Source: Haematococcus lacustris (Eukaryota; Chlorophyta; Chlorophyceae; Chlamydomonadales; Haematococcaceae). Taken from it: DNA of 64,000 bases. The notes below the pieces were generated by a model that did not search any database, was not told the DNA's origin, and saw only the letters and a program-made list of their open reading frames with translations. The DNA is taken from assembly GCA_030144725.1 (NCBI GenBank), contig JASKMD010000029.1:6185538-6249537 (forward strand). Reading direction: 5' to 3'. Both the position numbers and the translations under genes were made by a program. Below, one piece after another: positions 1 through 9,979 of this stretch (the first letter of the stretch is position 1; each line of letters opens with the position of its first letter).

Positions 1-69
1 GCTGGTAGCAGCAGCTGGCATAGCTGAGACGCCATTGAGCTCAGCAATAGGACAGCCTGCATGTCTAGC

Positions 70-588
70 TCATAGTGGCCTGGCTACCCAGCGCCAGCTC
101 ACCTCCCGTGTGGTGATGCGTGTACGGGACGCGATAACTTCACGCACAGAGGCAACTAAGAGGAAGGCAAGGCTGATCACAACAAGACGCAGCATGCGCA
201 GGTCAGGCCGGCCGTTGGCATCTGTGAAGGCTGCTACCACAGACGTCACCCAGTTAGGGGGCTTGTGGTTATTGTTTCCTATGCTGCCAAGCAACCTTGC
301 AAAGAAAGGCGGCTGGCGCTGGTTGCCTGGCTCTTCCCTTGGTGAGTCCGGGCTGGGCTGGGCTGAGCTCGGTTGGCCTGAGTCATCTCGCTCTAACGCC
401 TCTGTTTTCGGCTGCTCTATGCTCTGCCCAAGCTTTGCAGCGGAGCAAAGTCGTATGCGGCGGGAGAGCACGGGGAGCACCCGGTAGCTCGGAACTGAGC
501 CCCTCTGCGCTAACGTTAAGCTACGATGAGGGGAAATCAGGCCTACCCGCATCGTCAGCGTACCCACTCGCAGACCTTCGTGGACCAC
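70..588 (-). CDS. Possible exon of a hypothetical single-pass membrane protein
   Basis: A 172-codon minus-strand frame that I do not recognise. A Ser/Pro/Glu-rich, charged middle part (EREEPGNQRQPP-like composition) is followed by a Trp/Asn segment and a hydrophobic stretch near residues 130-150 (LRLVVISLAFLLVASV) that could span a membrane. A short basic end follows. Composition is less repetitive than neighbouring shadow frames, which is the only reason it is listed. Splice sites were not resolved, and the gene may continue past the left edge. The start at 588 is only the first ATG of the frame. It could equally be non-coding. Confidence 0.25.
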   Translation of the reverse strand: MVHEGLRVGTLTMRVGLISPHRSLTLAQRGSVPSYRVLPVLSRRIRLCSAAKLGQSIEQPKTEALERDDSGQPSSAQPSPDSPREEPGNQRQPPFFARLLGSIGNNNHKPPNWVTSVVAAFTDANGRPDLRMLRLVVISLAFLLVASVREVIASRTRITTREVSWRWVARPL

Positions 589-1135
589 AAACGTAAAGCC
601 CCTTGTTATGAAGAAAAAGGCGGCAACGTGCTAACAACAGTGCTAACAAATTGCAAGCGAGAGCACCAGGGAGTGACCCAGACATTCTCACCCTGTGCGC
701 CTTGCCTCTCGCCCTCTGCTTCTTCTTATCCAAGCTTATGCCTGTCTGCTTCTTGCTTCAGGCTCAGCGGAACATGCAGGCCAACGGTGCAGCGCACTGG
801 GCCCACAACCACAATAACACAAAAAGTGTAAGAGGCACACCTTGATGAGGGGTGTGGCCGCTGCGGGGTTAGAGGCGGGCGCGGTCGTGCCTATACTAGT
901 TCAACTCCTGAATCCTACAGCCCTCATGCTACACCAACTAAAAGCATAAGTTGGAATCGAACCTGGCTGCCAACTCATCATTGTAAAGGCTACTGACAGT
1001 GAGCCTACTGCCCACTTCAGCTCAACCTTCTGATGTGTGCCTGTTGCCAGAGCCCTTGTAACTCAAAACCACACTCATCCCCTATGTGAGGGGTTCATTG
1101 CTTTTTATGTTGGGATTGTCTTGAGTTGTAGTTGG
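589..1135. other. Stretch without a supported gene
   Basis: No frame here looks coding. Around 945-1010 the minus strand carries a tRNA T-arm-like box (GGTTCGATTCC), but the flanking bases do not pair into a tRNA. A 24-bp word near 915-940 (cctacagccctcatgctac) recurs inverted near 20890-20915, so a dispersed short repeat is possible. Confidence 0.3.
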
Positions 1136-1351
1136 CTACCGCTGGAATTGGCGCTGCCCCTTGCGCAACAGGGGCTTGTCGGGTATGATAACCCAATCCT
1201 GGCCTGGCTGGCCTGGCTTTGGCATGGCTGGGCGGTTAGTCCAGTGGCACAGCTCAGTGGGACGTGGCCCTGGGCCGACTGCACAGCGGCGAATGTTCAG
1301 CGCGGCTGACACGTCCCGGTCATAGAACCTGCACATGGGTGTGGGCGAGGC
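1136..1351 (-). pseudogene. Fanzor-like nuclease, C-terminal fragment (third lineage)
   Basis: Minus-strand translation gives CRFYDRDVSAALNIRR, then a Pro/Arg-rich PTELCHW segment, RPAMPKPGQPGQDW and a stop at 1136. DRDVSAALNI matches the RuvC-III motif (RD-x-NAA-x-N type) of TnpB/Fanzor nucleases. The following ELC-W segment aligns with the tails of the other copies in this window, but the rest differs, so I place it in a third lineage. Upstream on the coding strand the protein runs directly into the pentamer tract. RuvC-I and RuvC-II are absent, so it is a fragment. The family is inferred from motif and tail only. Confidence 0.6.
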
Positions 1352-1946
1352 AGGGCGGGGCGGGGCGGGGCGGGGCGGGGCGGGGCGGGGCGGGGCGGGG
1401 CGGGGCGGGGCGGGGCGGGGCGGGGCGGGGCGGGGCGGGGCGGGGCGGGGCGGGGCGGGGCGGGGCGGGGCGGGGCGGGGCGGGGCGGGGCGGGGGCGGG
1501 GCGGGGGCGGGGCGGGGGCGGGGCGGGGGCGGGGCGGGGGCGGGGCGGGGGCGGGGCGGGGGCGGGGCGGGGGCGGGGCGGGGGCGGGGCGGGGGCGGGG
1601 CGGGGGCGGGGCGGGGGCGGGGCGGGGGCGGGGCGGGGGCGGGGCGGGGGCGGGGCGGGGGGCGGGGCGGGGGCGGGGCGGGGGCGGGGCGGGGGCGGGG
1701 CGGGGGCGGGGCGGGGGCGGGGCGGGGGCGGGGCGGGGGCGGGGCGGGGGCGGGGCGGGGGCGGGGCGGGGGCGGGGCGGGGGCGGGGCGGGGGCGGGGC
1801 GGGGGCGGGGCGGGGGCGGGGCGGGGGCGGGGCGGGGGCGGGGCGGGGGCGGGGCGGGGGCGGGGCGGGGGCGGGGCGGGGGCGGGGCGGGGGCGGGGCG
1901 GGGGCGGGGCGGGGCGGGGCGGGGCGGGGCGGGGCGGGGCGGGGCA
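1352..1946. repeat. (GGGGC)n tract grading into an 11-mer GGGGCGGGGGC array
   Basis: About 600 bp of pure G/C. The first ~145 bp are GGGGC pentamers, and most of the rest is the 11-mer GGGGCGGGGGC with one longer G run near 1660. Pentamers return at the right end, closed by a run of G. Because the unit has no stop codon in any frame, it creates long artefactual Gly/Arg and Pro/Arg/Ala frames on both strands. It lies directly upstream of the RuvC-III fragment on the minus strand. G-quadruplex formation is expected from composition. Confidence 0.97.
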
Positions 1947-3029
1947 GGGGGGGGGGGAGAGGGTGTCGAGATTGGGAGGTGGTGGTAGTAGGCACACGGT
2001 GCACGGATCACACACGCAAATTAGTGCACAACTATCGATTTTGAGGGGGTGTTTTTTGTACACGGTTCGCCTCGGAATGAGACTATTGGCCCATGCCCAC
2101 CAACATCGTGAAAAATCTCGTTGTAATCAGCGAAATTCGTGAGTTATATAACTAATATTTAGTTACCCTCCTTTAAAGCTACTCCTTATAGTGCAGTACT
2201 GCACCATACCTAATGCCGCAGCAATGCACCAAACCTCATCGTGAAAAACTGCACCATATACAGTCTAGTAGTTTTGTGATGTAATAAAGTAGTTATGTTG
2301 GTAATTCATTGGTATTTTACTGGTTTGGAGATTGTTGTTCCTTCTAAGCACATTGGTTCTCATGGTGTAGTATTGCACCTGTCACTAGTGCACTACTACA
2401 ATGCACCCAACTGTGCTACACTGCACCACACCGAGTGGTACAACACATCATCTTAGCGATATCTCACCAACCATGCATCTTTATGAATTTTCGTTCAAAC
2501 CCTTATCTTACAACCACGTCATATGGCTATGTGCAAAATCTCAAGCCGCGGTTCTGAAAAATGCTGTTACTAATTTGCCTGAGTTGGGCAGGGCCAAGCA
2601 AGGCAACTCAGCAGCAATTCACTTGCAGTTTTATGGTTGCACAAGCATTTTGCATTGTTGTGTGCAACCTGGTAACTTACTGCAATGGTTGAATATCAAC
2701 GTCGGGTGATTATTGGGTTGAACGTTCAACGTGTCTAAGACAATGTGGCTCATGCCATAATCAAAGCATTGCCCCATGCCATGTGTCAGGCTGTGACAGT
2801 CGAGCTACGGTATTGAAGTTGGGGTGTGTAGTGTTGTGGACAGGTCCCTAGAAAGATGACAGGTGTCATACTTCATTGCTTTGTAAAGAGAAGAAATTAC
2901 CACTGATGTGTTCAAGCTTAGAAACAGGTGGAGTGTCGTGGTGACACATGATGAAGGTAGATATAGAAAATCACCAAGAGAGCAAAGGGTTGTGACCATA
3001 GCAGTAGCCATTTCATTTGTTTGGTGAGG
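1947..3029. other. AT-richer spacer with a recurrent TGCACC word
   Basis: No coding frame is convincing. Between about 2190 and 2440 the word TGCACC/TGCACCA recurs irregularly, and catcgtgaaaaa occurs twice (2103 and 2237). This looks like an old degenerate repeat. The last part is the 3' flank of the U2 gene. Confidence 0.4.
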
Positions 3030-3213
3030 TGCTCAACCTCGGCAGGAGTGCAACGCCGAGGTCAAGCTGTGCACCCGCAGAGCAAGCCCTGCATTGGGTG
3101 CACCCTCAGAAAAATAAGTTAGATAGCATTGGTCCAATGGACCAAGAGTTAGCTATCAAACTAACTAGAACAGAAACTACACTTGATCTTAGCCAAAAGG
3201 CCGAGAAAGGTAT
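3030..3213 (-). ncRNA. U2: U2 spliceosomal snRNA
   Basis: The transcript starts ATACCTTTCTCGGCCTTTTG, the plant-type U2 5' end, and continues with GCTAAGATCAAGTGTAG. Downstream are a 6-bp stem IIa (AGTTAG/CTAACT), a 7-bp stem IIb (TTGGTCC/GGACCAA), an Sm-like ATTTTTC, a stem III of GTGCACCC/GGGTGCAC, and stem-loop IV CCTCGGC-GTTGCACTCCT-GCCGAGG whose loop resembles the U2B''-binding loop. Length is about 184 nt, normal for U2. All stems are intact, arguing for a functional gene. One oddity is that the branch-point recognition segment reads GTAGTT instead of the usual GTAGTA. The 3' end is placed just after stem IV and may be a few bases off. Confidence 0.9.
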
Positions 3214-3270
3214 GCTTGTGAAGAGGGAACACCGGGGGTGGGGCGGGTGCACAAGGTATGGTGTGACGAC

Positions 3271-3290
3271 TGACCGATGGTGGGTCAGCC
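3271..3290 (-). promoter_or_regulatory. Possible snRNA upstream sequence element
   Basis: The minus strand reads GACCCACCATCGG about 60-75 bp upstream of the U2 5' end. This resembles the plant snRNA USE (consensus RTCCCACATCG) with one extra base, at a plausible distance. No clear TATA box is seen at -30, so the assignment is tentative. Confidence 0.3.
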
Positions 3291-3461
3291 AGCGGATGAG
3301 TAGAGCTGGTCAGCATTTTTAGTAAACGAATTCGCAGCTTTGTGAGGTTGGCCAAGCAGCCTAACGGCTGACGGCTTTAGCGGTGTAAGCCACCACCTTC
3401 TGAGGTTGGCACCCATGGCATCCATGGTACTTCCAGCTGTAATGAAGTCACAGGCTAAGAC

Positions 3462-5585
3462 TCAGGATGTCCCAACATGGGGTTGGTAATCTTCATGCAA
3501 GTACTCTTTAAATACTGAACCGTTTTCGATAGCGTTCATCACACTGGCAGCTGCAAATTATTGCCCATCTACTGGCAAGCGGCGCGTTAACTCTTGCGAG
3601 TGAGGCCATGCCGGCGCAAGCGAGCGCGGACACACCTCAGCTGCTCACAACCGATTGTTCTAGTGGTATGTAGTGGCACCAATGAGGGAACTCCGCCTGG
3701 CATTCAGCCGGAAGTACAAACACATTTCAGCCCGCCTGGCTCGCTCCGCGAGCCTTTTGTTGGTGCAGGCGGTGTTGGAGGGCCATCGCTGGGCATGTGA
3801 TGTATCGTCATTGCTGCAAATGCGGGAAATGTGCGTCTCTCTCTCGCTAGTCACACAGGAAAAGGGACCCTCATCCACAAAATGGCATGTTGTGAGCTGA
3901 CCACTGTGACTTTCCAGTTTATCGATACATAACTCTGTTCCTTACTCAACGTTACAACTGCTGGAGAAGAAAGCATGGCAATTAGTTGATCAGGCCTGCT
4001 TGAAATGACATTGGCGTGACCCGACTTTGCCTTGCAGGAATGATTAGCCTAATCCGGCCGAACCCCCTTGCAGCCCCACCACCTCCCAGCCCCCGCCGAA
4101 GCCTCCCACCCCCTCCCGCCCCCTCCCAGCCCCCTTACTGCCCCGCCATCCCTTCCCACCTCCTCCCACCCCCTCCCAGCCCCCTCACTGCCCTCCCACC
4201 CCCACCACCCCCTCCCAACCTCAGCCCCGCACTCCACCCCCCCTCCCACCCCCTCCCAGCCCCCTCACTGCCCTCCCACCCCCGCCACCCCCCTCCCAAT
4301 CTCAGCCCCGCACTCCACCCCCCCCCTCCACCCACCTCCCCCTCCCTCCTTGTCCCGGCCCTAGCAACTCCAGCCCACCCCAATGGGGCGCAGCCGGCGG
4401 GATGCCCACCTTCAGGCCCTGAATAATCCACCAAGAGCTGGTTATCTGCACTGCCCTAACGGCCTAAAAGCTGCAACAAGGAGGGCGAATGACAACTGCA
4501 ACTCATAGAGTGGGACAGGTGGTGGTTGATGTGGGGGACCATGAGGGGCAGCATAGACTGTCAGCAGCATATGCTCTGACCTATGATGGGCGCGATTACA
4601 GCCACACCACTGTCGAGGAGGCTGAGAAGCTATCTGTTAGGGAGCTGCAAGCTTACCTTCGCTTCCACCAGCAGGAGCTTATGAAGGGGTGGCTGAAGCC
4701 CAAGCTGAAGGGTCTTGTCATGGCCCATATCTGCAACACAGTAGCCGCCCTGCATGGCGATGAGCTGGGGGTAGCAGCAGGTGCCGGTGCTGGTGCCGCC
4801 CCTGACCTGCCCCCCCCTCCTGCTGCACCCCCTGGGCAGCAGCAGGCAGCTGGTGCTGGTGCTGCCCCTGACCTGCTACCCCCTCGTGCTGCACCCCCCT
4901 GGCAGCAGCAGGCAGCTGGTGCTGGTGCTGCCCCTGGGCTGCCCACCCCTCGTGCTGCACCCCCCTGGCAGCAGCAGGCGGCTGGTGCTGGTGCTGCCCC
5001 TGGGCTGCCCACCCCTCCAGCTGAGCAGCAGGGGGTTAGGGCGGAGCTGGACACCAGCTCGACACGCAAGCGGAGGGCGGGCGGGAGGGACCGGACCCAA
5101 CAAGTCGAGCAAGGTAACGTAGCAAAGGCCTACACACCTTGTGTGGCCTTACAGAGTGGCCAGGTAGTAGGTACTACTCACGAAGCGGTCAAGCAATGCA
5201 GCAGCGTTGTATACTTCCGAGCATGGGTGGAGGGGCGTCGTTACATCGGTTTTGCGTGCCATGTGCATTGTTTAGACTGCGGCGACTGTCCCTGACTGTT
5301 TGCAGAGGCTACTGGGCCACGTCGGTCGCGGCGGTCGGTCGCGGCGAGGCCCGCATGAGCAAAACTGGCATGCATTTGAATGTCAAGATTTGAGCCGCCT
5401 TAGCACTCAGCACACTGCACAATATTTAATGTTACAAGCTGCAACGCATAGCTGACAGAGTCCTCTATCCAGGGATGTGCGCATCATAAATAGAAACCAC
5501 GTGGCTGAGACGCGGCGTCGTTTTGATTACCAGGGGTCGGTTTCCTATCATTTCCAGCCATTTTTTGTTAGTTGGGGTCGCCTGA
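3462..5585 (+). mobile_element. Non-autonomous DNA transposon, copy A (15-bp TIRs, 7-bp TSD)
   Basis: The left end TCAGGATGTCCCAAC and the inverted right end TCAGGCGACCCCAAC form terminal inverted repeats. The flanks are the identical 7-mer ctaagac at 3455-3461 and 5586-5592, a target-site duplication. Copy B (61920-63597) shares both ends and most internal blocks, and two fragments lie at 42562-44052. Internally there is a C-rich block (4060-4370), a short frame starting MGRSRRDAHLQALNN at about 4384, the main frame at 4489, and a conserved 3' third. I do not recognise the superfamily. No transposase catalytic motif is visible, so the copy is called non-autonomous. Confidence 0.8.
4489..5295 (+). 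CDS. Transposon-borne protein with SAP-like N-terminus and Pro/Ala repeats
   Basis: A 268-codon frame inside transposon copy A. Residues ~40-85 (KLSVRELQAYLRFHQQELMK, then GWLKPKLKGLVMAHI) have the spacing of a SAP-type helix-turn-helix DNA-binding motif, which is inference. Residues ~95-175 are three to four copies of a ~20-residue Ala/Gly/Pro/Gln repeat (AAPPWQQQAAGAGAAPGLPT-like). A basic segment STRKRRAGGRD follows, possibly nuclear-targeting. In copy B the N-terminal part is replaced by C-rich DNA, so only the repeats and basic tail remain there. A shorter upstream frame, MGRSRRDAHLQAL, has a cognate in the fragment at 43312 and may be the true first exon. Function unknown. Confidence 0.4.
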   Translation: MTTATHRVGQVVVDVGDHEGQHRLSAAYALTYDGRDYSHTTVEEAEKLSVRELQAYLRFHQQELMKGWLKPKLKGLVMAHICNTVAALHGDELGVAAGAGAGAAPDLPPPPAAPPGQQQAAGAGAAPDLLPPRAAPPWQQQAAGAGAAPGLPTPRAAPPWQQQAAGAGAAPGLPTPPAEQQGVRAELDTSSTRKRRAGGRDRTQQVEQGNVAKAYTPCVALQSGQVVGTTHEAVKQCSSVVYFRAWVEGRRYIGFACHVHCLDCGDCP

Positions 5586-5751
5586 CTAAGACATCCTTTT
5601 GACAATGCATGCGCCTTCTAGGTTTCTACAACTCGCCCTAGGCTCGTCTTGCAATGCTCTACTCCAACAGCAGGCTTAAATAGTAGCTCATGCACAGAAC
5701 TGCCACCAGCGCACACATCGTCGTCAGTAGCTGCCCTTCGCCCAAGCAGGC

Positions 5752-8700
5752 TCAATGGCTCCGGGAGACGTCGTCCAGGTACGCAATCACTTGGTCGCTC
5801 AATCGGCGCAAGTCGGCCTGCGCCTGCCATTTCCCAAGCTGCACCAGCGCATCCACCGGCCCGAACACCCGGCCACTTTCCCACTTAATGTCGCCCCCGC
5901 ACGGCGTTATGTGGCTGCCCGGTAGCACCAATGTCTTCACGCGCCCTGCAGGTAGCACGGGCTGAGCTAGGCCGTGTACACCGGTCTGCCGGCAGGCCAC
6001 AGCATGCGCTCCTGGCGTGCACACGCACACGTGCTGGCTCACCAGCGGTTGCTGTCATCCCCTGTAGGGTTGCTTAGCATCATTAAGCACCTTGTCTCCG
6101 GCCAGCGGGCTCATAGTGCTGACCTAGACAACGCACCTTGATCCGCAGCACTCGACTGTAAGAGACCAGCAAGTTCAAAGGTCTCGTCTATTGTGTCATC
6201 AGCGAACCGAATGAAGAGAGTCGGTGTCCGGTAACCCTGCTGAATGATCTGCCGGGACTCAGCTGGTGTCGGTGAAAAGTCAGTGGTGCCATCGCCCACC
6301 TACACGCACAACAAATGAACATAGGTGAGGGTGTAACGCTTTGTCGAGGCACCAGCAATGCTGGATGCTCCATTGCCTGCTGCAGCTCACATGTGCTAAT
6401 GAGTCTCACGCGCTGCAGTGCTCCGCAAAATGTGGCTACACCAACACTAGACACTCTCGCAACCATACCACCCCACATGCTGCCAAACATCACAGGTGCA
6501 CACCAATGCAGACGCACCTCACCAAACACCGTGCCGACTTGCTCCAGAGCCAGAGCTGCCCGGGAGATCTGGCCAGCATCATCTAGCCCCAGCCCACGGG
6601 GGATCAGGCTGGCAGCGCCTGGCAAACAGCAAACAGGGGAGCGGGTGGGCAGGACAAGGTGTAGTTGGCCCAGCATGGCCTGCCTGGCAGCCCAGCAGGG
6701 GCGGTAGACGCTGTGCCAAACAAAGTCAACAACCTGAGGAAAACTCAGCACATGGGATCTTTGCTGTTATCAGCGTTCACCAGCCACCCACTGCTCTGAC
6801 CCCCACCATGGGCCCTCACCTTGCTGCCCACCACCCCCTACCCTTAACACCAGCCAATGTTCACATACAGACCCACCCTTGTCGTGCCTTCCCTGCTCCA
6901 ACCCCCTGTCCTCTCCTCCTCCTCCTCCCCCACACTTGCCCACCCCACCTGCCAGCAGGGTTGCGGCATCTGGGAAGGCATATGGCGAGGGGAGCAGCGG
7001 CACAGGCAGTGGTGCCTCCCTCAGAGCCTTGATGGAGGGGCTGAGGCCGGCTAAGAAGCCAGGGATGGGGATGGCGTCCTGTACCTGCCTGCAGCCAGGC
7101 AGGAAGGCTCATAGCCAGGCCGTTGCAAGTGCATGACAAACACACAGACCATGTTGTTGTGCACCTAGGTGTGCCTAGGGAAGCATAGGGTCCATACGGT
7201 GAGGAGTAGAACAGCCTAGTGACTGAAGGCAAGAGCAAGGGGGGAGCCAGACATCATCGCTGTGCCTCTGAAGGGGCTGCAGTCCTAAGTGCGGTCTGAG
7301 GCACCATGCCTAGTTTGGCCCATACAAAACCTATGAACCCTATGCATTGTGAGATTTGCAGCTTCTCCAGAAACACCACAGATGTCCCAAAGCACAGCAA
7401 ATCAATGATTTGGAAGGAGAGAAACAACACTGTCAAGCAGGATAGCGGCACTCAGAATGATGTCAGCGCTCCCAAAATCTGTCAAGGTGTACTCCGCCCC
7501 TATGCGTGTGCTCTGAGCAGACTACTGGCTTTGATGCTAGCTCAGCTCCTCACTCGCCGGCAAGCAGCACGGCTCGGCCACAGCGGAGGCAGCAGTGGAA
7601 GACTGAGCAGCGCCAGGCAAGTGCTTATCCCGCACGCTGTGTGAGAGCCGGCTGAGCAAATACAGGGCGTCCAAGCCTGCAGGCTAGGCCAGGTGGATCA
7701 CCGACCAGCCAGCATGGAGCCAGCGGCATGACGTTACGAGTTACGAGCCTGATGTGGTGCCCGCCAGTGCCCCCCCACTTGCCCCCACAGCCACCAACAC
7801 AGCCAGGCAGCCACACAGCCAGCGGTCCAAGGGCCTGGGCCCAGCACTCCCCGCCAGCCAAGCGCACCAAGTCTGACCAGGATGCCAAACCTACCTAGCC
7901 CACCAAGGGCCCATGCCAAGGCAAGGGCAAGGCTGCACAGCCCGCACCAACACCAGCACCACAGCCTGGCAGGTGGGTGGACAGGGACTACACACAGCAC
8001 TGAACATGCAGCGCGTTGGGGAGAGGAAGTGGCGCCCGCTGGAGCTGTGCTGCTGGCCTGGGCTGCCTGAGCTGCCAACCTAGGGCAAGGAGTACCCAGG
8101 CCTGGGCTACAAGCGGCTGCGAAACTGCCCAACCCCAGGTCCAGCAGCAGCTGGCTGAGGCACAGTAGTGTTGCCCACCCAAATCTGTCATCAGCTTGCA
8201 TCAGTGCATGCATATCATGCCAATCCTAAGCTACAGCCCTGTCACTAGGGTCAGGCAGAAGTGTGGAAGGCGCCCATGCCATGTGTGTGGGAGGGTTAGG
8301 GTTTCCTCCATACAGACAGAGACACCACCCCTAGTGAGAGATCCTATGATTCAGCCTTTGCATCGCTACTTGCTGCTTGCTGGGCTCTGGCTATTTATAG
8401 CTGTGATGTGGCCTGACCCGCTTCCTTGGTGGATGCATCAAAGAGTGCGTGCATCCATGAGGAGTGGGGCAGGGAGGGGATGAACGCAGTGGTGTACATC
8501 CTAGCCGTGGCCACCCCCTGCTGCACTCACTTGTTGTTAAAGCTCATCAGCACGTTGGCCGCTGTGATGTCGGGGTGTTGGCTGCCAATCAGGAGGTGCA
8601 TCAGGCTGCCGTTGCTGTGGCCCAGTCCCAAGAGGGGAGCGTCCATGGGGGCCAGCCAGCTGCTGTCCACGCTACGCAGCTCCTGGGTGATGGGAGGACA

Positions 8701-9942
8701 TGCGGGAGGGCTGGGCAGCAGCAAGGCATGCTGGCAGGCAGTGCCCGGGCTGCTGTGTTGCGCGGCTGCGCAAAGACTAAGCGGGAAGTCGTGGCAAAAC
8801 TCAGTATGAGGGTGCAGACTCACTACCAGCTTTGCTTCCTTGCTTCCTTGCTTGTTCTGCACATCTTCCTCAGCAGCCTGGTTGGACAACCCACCCAGGG
8901 TTACACCAGCCCCCCCACACCTCCAGCTGTGCAGCACACTTGTGCAACTGATGCAGCCCCTCTACGCCCCGCTCACCCCTGCGCGCCCCTGCCGAGCCAG
9001 CCAGCCAGGACTGGGACCCTCCTGACTGTGACTGTCACTCTTAGCCAGAGTCAAAACTTGGCTCAGACTCAGGTTCACAATCAGGTTCAGACTCAGTGTA
9101 AGAGTCTGATCTGAGCTGGAGCCAGCCTGCCAGCCCACCCTCAGGCCACCCAATGCATGCATCGCAGCCCTCCAACCACCCATCTGGCCCCTGGCCCCTT
9201 GACAGCAAAGACCCACTGATGCTCTTCTTCAGCGCAGCTGGCATCGGCACCCAAGATGGGTGGGGTGCTGATGCGGTGCTGCGAGCCTGCTGCAAGGTGG
9301 TGTAAGGGGCACAGACTAGCGACAAGGCAGGGTGGTGTCAGTGGATGAACTTCGCACCAGCAGGGTCAGGTCAGCAGTGAATGGCCAGCAGCGGCGAGAG
9401 AGCCAGCTGAACAGACACAGGGCGTCCAGGCCTGCAGGCTGGAAGGCCCCAACAGGCCAGGCAGGCTGGAGGCCCCCAACATCACCTGCTGTGTCCAGCC
9501 TGGAGTCACTAGCGTGACCAGCCTGTACAAGGCCTGATGTGATGCCCGGTAGTGCCCCCACACCAGCCCCCACAGCACCCCACACAGCCTGGCAGCCAAA
9601 TAACCACCGCCAGCAGCCTCAGAGCTAGGGCCAAGTACTACCCGCCAGCCAAGTGCAGCAAGCGCGCACCAAGGCTTGCAAGGCAGCTGAGCCTACCCAG
9701 CCCACCAAGGCCACAGGCAAAGGCAAGGCCAAGAGACAGGCTGCCAAAGCCAAGCCAGCACCGCAGCCAGGCAGGTGGGTAGACAGGGACTGCAATGCGG
9801 CATTGAACATGCAGCGCATTGGGGAGGCCAAGTGGCGCTCACTGGAGCTGTGCTGGTGGCCAGACCAGGGAGCTCTGCCAGCCAAGGGCAAGGAGTACCC
9901 TGGCCTGGGCTACAAGCGGCGGCGAGACAAGCCTCCCAAAGC

Positions 9943-9979
<37 letters not shown>

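Noticed and set aside
945..1030. tRNA gene on the minus strand
   Set aside because: A T-loop-like box is present, but T-stem, anticodon stem and acceptor do not pair.
1136..2142. Long Pro/Arg/Ala and Gly/Ala/Arg frames on both strands over the first G/C tract
   Set aside because: The pentamer and 11-mer have no stop in any frame, so openness carries no information. Only the RuvC-III fragment at one end has real sequence content.
4016..4434. Proline-rich proteins over the C-rich block of transposon copy A
   Set aside because: Low-complexity CCCTCC repeats, open in several frames, present only as part of the transposon.
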